A stretch of 12,900 bases of DNA. Origin: an uncultured Clostridia bacterium. Its GTDB lineage: Bacteria; Bacillota; Clostridia; TANB77; CAG-508. Shown here in pieces: positions 6,554 through 12,900 of the stretch. The stretch's first letter is position 1, and each line of letters starts with the position of its first letter. Both the position numbers and the translations under genes were made by a program. The stretch is taken from assembly GCA_934149165.1 (NCBI GenBank), contig CAKPDY010000035.1, positions 1 to 12,900 of the forward strand. The letters run 5' to 3'. Below the pieces are notes generated by a model that did no database searches, was not told the DNA's origin, and saw nothing but the letters and a program-made list of their open reading frames with translations.

Positions 6554-7321
6554 CTAGTATATTTGCTCTATTTGTTTAGGCTCTACTAGTTTATCTTTGG
6601 ATTTCGGATGTTTTCTTCTTGTTATAAGCTCTATTATAAATCTCCAAAAACTAAATTTTTTTTCGTTCGTGACTACCAACTGGTTACAATATGTATCTTC
6701 TAATTCAAAATCTTTTTCATATTCAATATAATTATTAACTTTTTGTTGTTGCATATATTCAAAATGACTATCATATACATGACAATAATCTTCATTTTCT
6801 AAATATTCTTGTATTATTTTTATTTCATTTTTATTAAAATTTTGTAATGACATATTTAAATATTTATATTTAAATAATATGTGTCTAGCCTCACTAGAAT
6901 ATTTCGATTTTATAAGATTGTCATCACTATATTCTATAAGAAATTGTGAATTTTTTATTGATATTACAATATTTGACCATGTTTTATCATATGTTTTTTT
7001 ATATTCTTTATATAGTATTTTTATTGTATTACATAAATTATCTACTAATTCTAAGTACTTTTTTTCATCTAAATTAAATTTATTAGGTATTTCATATACA
7101 TTTATAGCTTTTCTTTTTAATAAACCACTTGGGAAATAGTAAAAATACATTTCCCAAGTTTCTGAAATATTTATTGTTTTAATTACAGAAGCATATAAAT
7201 ATATACTATTCCACTTTTCTGGAATCAAAATACTTAATTGATGTTGAATACCGAATATATATTTCTTTAATGTTAGATATATTTTCCAATATGTGCGCCT
7301 CCTATAATACATATAATACAC
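6554..7321 (-). CDS. YezG/DUF600-like immunity protein, N-terminus probably frameshifted
   Basis: The open frame (255 codons from GTG 7319-7321) matches the YezG/EsaG (DUF600) antitoxin family, cytoplasmic proteins that neutralise LXG or EsaD-type secreted nuclease toxins. Visible blocks are LIPEKWNSIYLYASV (about 32-46), WEMYFYYFPSG, the YEIPNKFNLDEKKY segment, a TWSNIVISI strand near 114-122 and FLIEYSDDNL near 127-136, then SSEARHILFKYKYL. About 70 further C-terminal residues match nothing I know. The N-terminal residues encoded before about 7256 do not look like the family: an AGGAGG (7298-7303) lies inside this frame, 8 bases from a TTG (7287-7289) in another frame that reads MENISNIKEIY. 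Joining that to this frame after one skipped base gives a family-like start. The gene is therefore either frameshifted or begins at a poor start. No toxin gene is present. Confidence 0.7.
   Translation of the reverse strand: MYYMYYRRRTYWKIYLTLKKYIFGIQHQLSILIPEKWNSIYLYASVIKTINISETWEMYFYYFPSGLLKRKAINVYEIPNKFNLDEKKYLELVDNLCNTIKILYKEYKKTYDKTWSNIVISIKNSQFLIEYSDDNLIKSKYSSEARHILFKYKYLNMSLQNFNKNEIKIIQEYLENEDYCHVYDSHFEYMQQQKVNNYIEYEKDFELEDTYCNQLVVTNEKKFSFWRFIIELITRRKHPKSKDKLVEPKQIEQIY
7298..7303 (-). promoter_or_regulatory. AGGAGG ribosome binding site facing an out-of-frame TTG
   Basis: A consensus site 8 bases before TTG 7287-7289, the same spacing used by gap, gpmI and the Fe-S pair. The TTG frame is one base off from the main YezG-like frame, which decides the view that the N-terminus carries an indel near 7256-7262. 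Confidence 0.65.
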
Positions 7322-7372
7322 TTCTTTTGTTGCATTTATTACAATAATTTTAATAACAAAGTTTTACATATT

Positions 7373-8908
7373 TTATTTTTTTAATAAAATACTATTTCCC
7401 AACATTTCTTTTGGTTTCTCTAGTCCCATAATTTCTAACATTGTTGGTGCTAAATCTGCTAAAGCTCCATTTTCTGCTAGTTTAACATTTTCCATTCCAA
7501 CTAATACAAGTGGAACTGGGTTTGTTGTATGTGCAGTATGTGGCTCACCTGTTTTATAATCAATCATTTGCTCTGAATTTCCATGATCTGCTGTAATTAA
7601 TGCAACTCCATGAACTTTTTCTAATTCTGAAATTACTTTTCCTACACATTCATCAATTACTTCTATAGCTTTAACAGCAGCCTCTAAATTACCTGTATGA
7701 CCTACCATATCTGGATTTGCGTAATTTAATATAATAGAATCATATTTTTCAGATTTAATTGCTTCAACAACTTTTTCAGTTACTTCATAAGCACTCATTT
7801 CTGGTTTTAAATCATATGTTTCAACTTTTGGAGATGGAATTAAAATTCTATCTTCACCTTCATATTGTTTTTCTTCTCCTCCATTAAAGAAAAATGTAAC
7901 ATGTGCATATTTTTCTGTTTCTGCTATACGTAATTGTTTTAAACCTTTTTTACTAATATATTCTCCAAATGTATTTACTAATGTTGTTGGTTTAAATGCA
8001 ATATTAACATTTGGAATTGTTTCATCATACTGTGTCATACATACAAAACATAAATTTAATTTTTTTGTTTCAAATTCATTAAATTCATCATCAACTAAAG
8101 TTCTAGTTATTTCTCTTGCTCTATCTGGTCTGAAATTAAAGAATATTACAGAATCTTTTTCACCTATTGTTGCAATTGGTTCATTTCCATTACAAATTAA
8201 TGTTGGTTCAACAAATTCATCAAAAATTTCTTTTTGATATGAGCTTTCTATTGCTGATATTGCTGATGTTGCTTTTAATCCAACACCATTTACCATTGCA
8301 TCATAAGTTTTTTGAATTCTTTGCCATCTTTTATCCCTATCCATTGCATAAAATCTTCCAGAAATACTAGCAATTTTTCCTATTCCTTTTTCTTTCATTT
8401 TATCTTCTAATTGCATTATATAATTTTCTGCAGATGCTGGTGGTGTATCTCTTCCATCAAGAAAACAGTGAACATAAACATCTTCAAAGTCTTTTCTTTT
8501 TGCTAATTCTAATAATGCAAAAAGATGACGAATATGACTATGAACACCACCATCTGAAACAAGACCCATTATATGCAATTTTGTTTTATTTTGTTTACAA
8601 TTTTCTATTGCTTTTACAAATTCTGGAACGCTGAAGAAATTGCCATCTTCAATTGATTTTGTTATTCTTGTTAATTCTTGATAAACAACTCTTCCCGCAC
8701 CTATATTTGTATGCCCAACTTCTGAATTTCCCATTTGTCCTTCTGGTAATCCAACTGCTAAACCACTTGTATTTATTTGAGTTGTTGGACACGTTTTCAT
8801 TAGTTTGTCTATATTAGGTGTGTTTGCTATTTTTATTGCATTTCCTTTTTCATTGCTGTTATTTCCAAATCCATCTAATATCATTAGCATTGTAAGTTTC
8901 TTTTCCAT
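7373..8908 (-). CDS. gpmI: 2,3-bisphosphoglycerate-independent phosphoglycerate mutase
   Basis: Interconverts 3-phosphoglycerate and 2-phosphoglycerate in glycolysis, using a manganese-dependent phosphoserine mechanism in the alkaline phosphatase superfamily. The 511-aa length is typical. Seen in order: LMILDGFG with the first metal aspartate, GQMGNSEVGHTNIGAGR with the catalytic serine at the family position (about 60), HCFLDGRDTPP, RDKRWQR, FFNFRPDRAREIT, NPDMVGHTG, then ITADHGNSEQM and PHTAHTTNPVP, which supply the remaining metal ligands. The ATG at 8906-8908 is preferred over one eight codons earlier, because AGGGAGGAG (8917-8925) sits 8 bases before it and would lie inside the longer version. 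It is last in the glycolytic run, 55 bases after tpiA. Confidence 0.97.
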   Translation of the reverse strand: MEKKLTMLMILDGFGNNSNEKGNAIKIANTPNIDKLMKTCPTTQINTSGLAVGLPEGQMGNSEVGHTNIGAGRVVYQELTRITKSIEDGNFFSVPEFVKAIENCKQNKTKLHIMGLVSDGGVHSHIRHLFALLELAKRKDFEDVYVHCFLDGRDTPPASAENYIMQLEDKMKEKGIGKIASISGRFYAMDRDKRWQRIQKTYDAMVNGVGLKATSAISAIESSYQKEIFDEFVEPTLICNGNEPIATIGEKDSVIFFNFRPDRAREITRTLVDDEFNEFETKKLNLCFVCMTQYDETIPNVNIAFKPTTLVNTFGEYISKKGLKQLRIAETEKYAHVTFFFNGGEEKQYEGEDRILIPSPKVETYDLKPEMSAYEVTEKVVEAIKSEKYDSIILNYANPDMVGHTGNLEAAVKAIEVIDECVGKVISELEKVHGVALITADHGNSEQMIDYKTGEPHTAHTTNPVPLVLVGMENVKLAENGALADLAPTMLEIMGLEKPKEMLGNSILLKK

Positions 8909-8963
8909 TTTATTTTCTCCTCCCTTTAACATAGACTTTATTTTGAACTTAACAAATTATTAT

Positions 8964-9716
8964 TTAATTTTCAAAATTTACAATTTTAGAAAATTCATCT
9001 GCTTTTAAACTTGCACCGCCTACTAATCCACCATCAATATCTGATGTTGTAAACAGTTCTTTTGCATTACTTGATTTTACACTTCCACCATATTGAATTA
9101 TAATTTCTTCTGCAATATTGTTTCCATATAATTTTGCAATTTCATTTCTTATAGCTTTTACACTATTATTAGCATCTTCTGAAGTTGCAGTTTTTCCAGT
9201 ACCAATAGCCCATATTGGTTCATATGCTATTATTACTTTTTTTACATCTTCTGAAGATATTCCTTCTAAAGCTAATTTTGTTTGTGTTGTAATAATTTCT
9301 TCTGTTTTACCGTTTTCACGTTGTTCTAAAGTTTCACCAACACATACTATAGGATTTAGCTCATTTTGCAAAGCTGTTTTTACTTTTTTGTTAACAGTTT
9401 CATCTGTTTCTGCAAAATATTGTCTTCTTTCTGAGTGACCAATTATAACATATTCAACTCCTATACATTTCAACATTTGAGCAGAAACTTCACCTGTATA
9501 TGCACCTTTTTCTTCAAAATGCATATTTTGTGCACCAATTTTTATATTTGTACCTTGTGATGTTAATAAACTGTAAAATAAATCTGTGTATGGAACACAC
9601 AAAATAACTTCATTTTGTGTGTTCTTTACCATTGGTGCTAATGTTTCTATAAATGCCATAGCTTCATTTGGAAGCATATTCATTTTCCAATTTCCTGCAA
9701 TTACTTTTTTTCTCAT
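8964..9716 (-). CDS. tpiA: Triosephosphate isomerase
   Basis: Interconverts dihydroxyacetone phosphate and glyceraldehyde 3-phosphate. The 250-aa TIM barrel has all the hallmark residues: the N-terminal GNWKMN lysine, the catalytic histidine in YVIIGHSERR, the catalytic glutamate in AYEPIWAIGTGKTAT with the mobile loop 6 intact, and the phosphate-gripping YGGSV and GGLVGGASL near the C-terminus. The start is six bases after the pgk stop. The nearest good ribosome binding site (AAGGAG, 9731-9736) is inside the pgk end and 14 bases away, so translation may depend on coupling to pgk. Confidence 0.97.
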   Translation of the reverse strand: MRKKVIAGNWKMNMLPNEAMAFIETLAPMVKNTQNEVILCVPYTDLFYSLLTSQGTNIKIGAQNMHFEEKGAYTGEVSAQMLKCIGVEYVIIGHSERRQYFAETDETVNKKVKTALQNELNPIVCVGETLEQRENGKTEEIITTQTKLALEGISSEDVKKVIIAYEPIWAIGTGKTATSEDANNSVKAIRNEIAKLYGNNIAEEIIIQYGGSVKSSNAKELFTTSDIDGGLVGGASLKADEFSKIVNFEN

Positions 9717-9722
9717 ATTTAA

Positions 9723-10922
9723 CTACATCTCTCCTTCTTTATTAAGTAAGCATTCAACTCCTGGTAATTTTTTACCTTCTAATAATTCCAAAGATGCTCC
9801 TCCTCCAGTTGAAATATGAGTCATTTTATCTGCTAAACCAGCTTTTTCAACTGCTGCTGCTGAATCTCCACCACCAATAATTGTAGTTGCATTATTTAAT
9901 GATGCTAAAATATTGGCAATTGAGTTAGTTCCAACTGCAAATTGTTCAAATTCAAATAAACCTAATGGTCCATTCCATACAACAGTTTTAGCATTTTTTA
10001 ATTCATTTCCATATAACTCTATTGTTTCCTCACCAATGTCAAATCCTTGCCAGTTATCAGGAATTTCTGTATATTTAACAGTTTTACTTTCAGTATTTTT
10101 GTCAAATTCTTTACCTATTTTTGTATCTATTGGTAACATGAATTTAACACCTTTAGATTTAGCTTTTTCCATTAATTCTTTTGCTAAATCCAATTTATCT
10201 AGTTCACAAATTGAATCTCCAACATTGTATCCCATAGATTTAAAAAATGTATATGCCATAGCTCCACCAATCATAAGTGTATCTACTTTTTCTAATAAGC
10301 TATCTATTACACCAATTTTATCTGAAACTTTTTTTCCTCCTAGTATAGCAACAAAAGGTCTTTCAGGATTTTCAAGTGCTGCCACCAAGAAATTTAATTC
10401 TTTCTCCATTAAAAAGCCTGCTACAGCTGGTAAAAATTCTGCAATTCCTGCTGTTGAACTATGTGCTCTATGAGCTGTTCCAAATGCATCATTTACATAT
10501 ATTTCAGCCATAGATGCTAATTCTTTAGCAAATTCTAAATCATTTTTTTCTTCTCTTGCATCAAATCTAATATTTTCTAATAAAACAATATCTCCAAATT
10601 GCATATTTGATGTTAAAGATTTTGCACTTTCTCCAATTATGTCTGAAGCAAGTTTAACCTCTTTTCCCAATAGTCTAGATAATTCTTCTGCTACTGGTTT
10701 TAGTGAAAACTCTGGTTTTACTTCACCTTTTGGTCTTCCCAAATGTGACATTAAAATAATTTTATCATTTTGTTCTAGTAGATATTTTATAGTATCTAAA
10801 GCACCTACTATTCTTCTATTATCTGTAATTTTACCATTTTCATCTAATGGTACATTAAAATCACATCTAACAATAACTTTTTTATTTTTTAAATCAATAT
10901 CTCTAACAGTTTTTTTATTCAT
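9723..10922 (-). CDS. pgk: Phosphoglycerate kinase
   Basis: Transfers the acyl phosphate of 1,3-bisphosphoglycerate to ADP, the first ATP-yielding step of glycolysis. It is 399 aa, the usual bacterial length. Motifs run in order: VIVRCDFNVPLDENGKITDNRR (substrate-binding arginine region), LMSHLGRPKGE, LLENIRFDAREEKND, AFGTAHRAHSSTAGI, FVAILGGKKVSDKIG, VWNGPLGLFEFEQFA and the nucleotide-binding GGGDSAAAVEKAG with HISTGGGASLELLEG. The hinge and both domains are complete. AGGAG (10931-10935) precedes the ATG by 8 bases. It lies 23 bases after gap and 6 before tpiA, so the three are almost certainly co-transcribed. Confidence 0.98.
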   Translation of the reverse strand: MNKKTVRDIDLKNKKVIVRCDFNVPLDENGKITDNRRIVGALDTIKYLLEQNDKIILMSHLGRPKGEVKPEFSLKPVAEELSRLLGKEVKLASDIIGESAKSLTSNMQFGDIVLLENIRFDAREEKNDLEFAKELASMAEIYVNDAFGTAHRAHSSTAGIAEFLPAVAGFLMEKELNFLVAALENPERPFVAILGGKKVSDKIGVIDSLLEKVDTLMIGGAMAYTFFKSMGYNVGDSICELDKLDLAKELMEKAKSKGVKFMLPIDTKIGKEFDKNTESKTVKYTEIPDNWQGFDIGEETIELYGNELKNAKTVVWNGPLGLFEFEQFAVGTNSIANILASLNNATTIIGGGDSAAAVEKAGLADKMTHISTGGGASLELLEGKKLPGVECLLNKEGEM

Positions 10923-10945
10923 ATAAATCTCTCCTAACTGAAAAT

Positions 10946-11947
10946 TTATTTGCTAGCCATATATATAGCTAAATCAACTAACTTGTTAGAATATCCCCAT
11001 TCATTATCATACCAAGCAACTAATTTAACAAAAGTATCTGTTAAAGAAATACCTGCTGTTGCATCAAATATTGATGTATGTGGATCACTTATAAAGTCTG
11101 ATGAAACAACTGGATCTTCAACATATTCCATTATTCCTTTTAATTCATTTTCAGAAGCTTTTTTCATTGCTGCACATATTTCTTCCATTGTTGCTGGTTT
11201 TTCTAAATTACATGTTAAGTCTACAACTGAAACATCTACAGTTGGTACTCTAAATGACATACCTGTTAATTTTCCATTTAATTCTGGGATAACTTTTCCA
11301 ACTGCTTTTGCAGCTCCTGTTGATGATGGTATTATATTAGCTGCAGCAGCTCTACCACCTCTCCAATCTTTTTTAGAAGCTCCATCAACTGTTTTTTGTG
11401 TAGCTGTTGTAGCATGAACTGTAGTCATAAGACCATCTTTAATTCCAAAATTATCATTTAAAACTTTTGCTAAAGGTGCTAAACAGTTTGTTGTACAAGA
11501 TGCATTTGAAACTATATTCATACTGCTTTCATATTTATCATTATTTACTCCCATAACAAACATTGGTGCATCTTTTGATGGTGCACTAATTACTACTTTT
11601 TTAGCTCCAGCATCTATATGTGCTTGTGCTTTTTCTAAAGTTGTAAACACACCTGAGCATTCTAAAACATATTCAACTTCGTCTTTTCCCCAAGGAATGT
11701 TATGTGGGTCCATTTCATTATAAACCTTAATTTCTTTACCATTTACTATTAAAGTATTTTCTTTTGAACTTACTTCTCCATCAAATTTTCCGTGAACAGT
11801 ATCATATTTCACCATATATGCCATATAATCTGCTGTGATAAAAGGATCGTTTATTGCAACAACCTCTACTTCATTTTTCTTTAATGCGGCTTGGAATGCT
11901 AAATTTCCTATTCTTCCAAAACCATTAATACCTATTTTAATTGACAT
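10946..11947 (-). CDS. gap: Glyceraldehyde-3-phosphate dehydrogenase (NAD type)
   Basis: Oxidises glyceraldehyde 3-phosphate to 1,3-bisphosphoglycerate with NAD. It is 333 aa. The Rossmann motif INGFGRIGNLAF opens the protein. An acidic residue after the second strand (AINDPF) favours NAD over NADP. The catalytic cysteine is in SNASCTTNCLAPLAK, the partner histidine region is TTVHATTATQKTVDG, and RGGRAAAANIIPSSTGAAKA and WYDNEWGYSNKLVDL complete the family set. The ATG at 11945-11947 is chosen because GGAAGGAGG (11956-11964) is 8 bases upstream and the protein then begins at the expected MSIKIGINGFG; a 12-codon extension to 11983 would bury that site. It is the first gene of the glycolytic run; no cggR-like regulator precedes it. 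Confidence 0.98.
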   Translation of the reverse strand: MSIKIGINGFGRIGNLAFQAALKKNEVEVVAINDPFITADYMAYMVKYDTVHGKFDGEVSSKENTLIVNGKEIKVYNEMDPHNIPWGKDEVEYVLECSGVFTTLEKAQAHIDAGAKKVVISAPSKDAPMFVMGVNNDKYESSMNIVSNASCTTNCLAPLAKVLNDNFGIKDGLMTTVHATTATQKTVDGASKKDWRGGRAAAANIIPSSTGAAKAVGKVIPELNGKLTGMSFRVPTVDVSVVDLTCNLEKPATMEEICAAMKKASENELKGIMEYVEDPVVSSDFISDPHTSIFDATAGISLTDTFVKLVAWYDNEWGYSNKLVDLAIYMASK

Positions 11948-11964
11948 ATAAAATTCCTCCTTCC

Positions 11965-11984
11965 GATGCACATAATTTTGCATC
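11965..11984 (-). promoter_or_regulatory. Leader hairpin next to the gap ribosome binding site
   Basis: GATGCA (minus strand, 11979-11984) pairs with TGCATC (11965-11970) around an 8-base loop, ending directly before GGAAGGAGG. Such a stem could stabilise the mRNA 5' region or affect ribosome access. Only six pairs, so modest support. Confidence 0.35.
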
Positions 11985-11989
11985 TTTAT

Positions 11990-12007
11990 GGTTACATTTA
12001 TGCAACC
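11990..12007 (-). promoter_or_regulatory. Palindrome at the predicted gap transcription start
   Basis: Minus strand GGTTGCATAAATGTAACC has 8-base arms matching at 7 positions. It begins about 7 bases after the -10 hexamer, so it covers roughly +1 to +18, a common operator position. It could equally be a 5' mRNA hairpin. I do not recognise the regulator; it is not a clear CggR site. Confidence 0.4.
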
Positions 12008-12013
12008 GTTTTT

Positions 12014-12042
12014 ATTCTATAACAAAAAAGAATACTTTTCAA
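12014..12042 (-). promoter_or_regulatory. Sigma-A promoter of the gap-pgk-tpiA-gpmI run
   Basis: Minus strand TTGAAA (12037-12042) and TAGAAT (12014-12019) are 17 bases apart, giving a leader of about 60 bases. The -35 lies inside the spoVT terminator hairpin. Confidence 0.6.
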
Positions 12043-12053
12043 GTATTCTTTTT
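12024..12053 (-). terminator. Intrinsic terminator of spoVT
   Basis: A 13-bp perfect stem (12025-12037 with 12041-12053) with a 3-base loop, ending in six U on the minus strand, 36 bases after the spoVT stop. The plus strand also ends in a T-rich run, but nothing transcribed on that strand is known here. Confidence 0.8.
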
Positions 12054-12088
12054 ATTTTTTCCCTATTTTGTTAAATTATTCATTTTTA

Positions 12089-12643
12089 TTATAATTCCAT
12101 TTGTGTTCCTAAAAAACTTGCTGCTGATTGAACTACTTTTTGTTCAACTTCTGTCATTTTTACATTTTCATCTTTTGATAATAATATAACAGTTCCAATA
12201 ACATCACCATCTGCAATTATTGGGTATACCACTTGTGCATTTTTCTTATTATCTTTTGTTTCATTTTTTGTAATTGGAATTGAAACATCATTATTTTCTT
12301 TACTTGTGTAGTTTTCTTTTTCATCCATTATTTGTTCTAACTCTGGGCTAATTCCTTGTTCTAAATATTCTTTTTTAGAACCTCCAGATACTGCAATTAC
12401 TGTATCTTTATCTGTTATACATGCAATATGACCAGTTGTTTTAGCAAGTGTTTCTGCATATTCTGTAGCAAATTCTGAAAGTTCCCCTATTGGAGAATAT
12501 TTTTTTAGTATTATTTCTCCTTCTTTGTCTGTAAATATTTCAAGTGGGTCTCCCTCTTTTATTCGCAATGTTTTTCTTATTTCTTTTGGAATTACTACTC
12601 TTCCTAAATCATCTATTCTTCTAACTACTCCTGTTGCTTTCAT
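12089..12643 (-). CDS. spoVT: Stage V sporulation transcription regulator SpoVT
   Basis: A 184-aa DNA-binding regulator. Residues 1-50 form an AbrB-type swapped-hairpin domain (MKATGVVRRIDDLGRVVIPK, then EIRKTLRIKEGDPLEIF). Residues about 57-184 form the GAF-like sensor domain seen in SpoVT, ending FLGTQMEL. In Bacillus the protein is made in the forespore under sigma-G and tunes late spore genes. The length and two-domain order distinguish it from AbrB, which lacks the GAF domain. GGAGG (12653-12657) lies 9 bases before the ATG. A candidate sigma-G promoter precedes it and a terminator follows, so it looks like a single-gene unit. Presence suggests, but does not prove, that the organism sporulates. 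Confidence 0.95.
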   Translation of the reverse strand: MKATGVVRRIDDLGRVVIPKEIRKTLRIKEGDPLEIFTDKEGEIILKKYSPIGELSEFATEYAETLAKTTGHIACITDKDTVIAVSGGSKKEYLEQGISPELEQIMDEKENYTSKENNDVSIPITKNETKDNKKNAQVVYPIIADGDVIGTVILLSKDENVKMTEVEQKVVQSAASFLGTQMEL

Positions 12644-12686
12644 TTATAAATTCCTCCTTGTTTACTAAATTTTGTATTTACATTTT

Positions 12687-12715
12687 TAGTATTACAAATT
12701 CGGAAATTTTTATAC
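12687..12715 (-). promoter_or_regulatory. Candidate sigma-G promoter of spoVT
   Basis: Minus strand GTATA (12711-12715) and AATACTA (12687-12693) are 17 bases apart. The sigma-G consensus known from Bacillus is GHATR, 17-18 bases, CATWHTA, so only the first base of the -10 differs. The predicted transcript starts about 37 bases before the spoVT ATG, which suits forespore expression of this gene. The AT-rich background weakens any motif call. Confidence 0.5.
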
Positions 12716-12774
12716 AAATTTTTCATTTTTCGATTTTTTTGATTTTCTAGAATAACTTTGGGTTCTCTTAATTT

Positions 12775-12811
12775 AAAAGGAAGAGATACTTCAAAATGTA
12801 ATCTCTTCCTT
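12775..12811 (-). terminator. Terminator of the upstream membrane protein gene
   Basis: An 11-bp stem (12777-12787 with 12801-12811, AAGGAAGAGAT and its complement) with a 13-base loop, then TTTT on the minus strand, 22 bases after the preceding stop codon. Between it and the spoVT promoter (12716-12774) I see only T-rich sequence. Confidence 0.65.
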
Positions 12812-12833
12812 AATCCTTCATAGAAATTGTAAT

Positions 12834-12900
12834 TTATCTTTTAACTTTTTTAATAAATAGGAAGTAAACGATTATAGGTATTATTATTAAATCTGGTATA
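12834..12900 (-). CDS. C-terminal end of a membrane protein, 5' end outside window
   Basis: Twenty-one codons and a TAA read a hydrophobic stretch (PDLIIIIPIIVYFLF) followed by a basic tail (IKKVKR), the look of a final transmembrane helix. A terminator hairpin follows at the right distance, which supports a real gene end. Too little is visible to name a family. Confidence 0.5.
   Translation of the reverse strand, partial: IPDLIIIPIIVYFLFIKKVKR

Noticed and set aside
9913..10473. Long plus-strand open frame (186 codons) inside pgk
   Set aside because: Antisense shadow of a fully conserved gene with no family resemblance of its own.
11948..11983. Twelve-codon N-terminal extension of gap
   Set aside because: It would place the strong GGAAGGAGG site inside the gene, and the family begins at MSIKIGINGFG.
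1..12900. CRISPR array, rRNA, or complete insertion sequence
   Set aside because: No regularly spaced repeats, rRNA-like segments or transposase frames were seen.

Overview
The window is strongly AT-rich, low-GC Firmicute-type DNA, most likely from a spore-forming or spore-derived member of the Clostridia. The reasons are GGAGG-type ribosome binding sites about 8 bases from most starts, a spoVT-like regulator, the GGGtGRT/NifU-like gene pair known mainly from anaerobic Firmicutes, and the standard code with TGG for tryptophan. Every gene I can support lies on the minus strand, so transcription runs from position 12900 towards 1.

Core half (about 4400-12900, read right to left): the 3' end of a membrane protein gene with a terminator hairpin; spoVT with a candidate sigma-G promoter and its own terminator; then a lower-glycolysis cluster gap-pgk-tpiA-gpmI, which covers triose phosphates to 2-phosphoglycerate. 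It resembles the B. subtilis gapA operon without cggR and with no eno visible. Downstream follow a YezG/DUF600-like immunity gene whose N-terminus looks frameshifted, a NifU-N-like scaffold protein, and a GGGtGRT family protein. A tRNA-Gln(CTG) gene with encoded CCA ends this half, and the 245-base gap before it holds two hairpin-forming inverted repeats.

Accessory half (about 1-4397, beyond the tRNA 3' end): a perfect 30-bp inverted repeat, a 31-codon stub of a Phd/YefM-type antitoxin, and a two-gene unit. That unit is an ECF-like sigma factor with two C-terminal membrane segments, followed by a membrane-anchored VWA protein of the YfbK type. After it come a decayed fragment of a DUF1016 (YhcG-type) gene, a small protein with a nucleoside 2-deoxyribosyltransferase-like fold, and the start of an intact DUF1016 gene that runs off the window. 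Gene remnants, duplicated fragments and palindromes beside a tRNA gene point to a region of past gene gain and loss.

The most interesting candidate system is the sigma factor/VWA pair. The sigma factor appears tethered to the membrane next to a MIDAS-containing surface protein, which would suit a signalling module that senses at the membrane. This is inference from architecture and gene order only.
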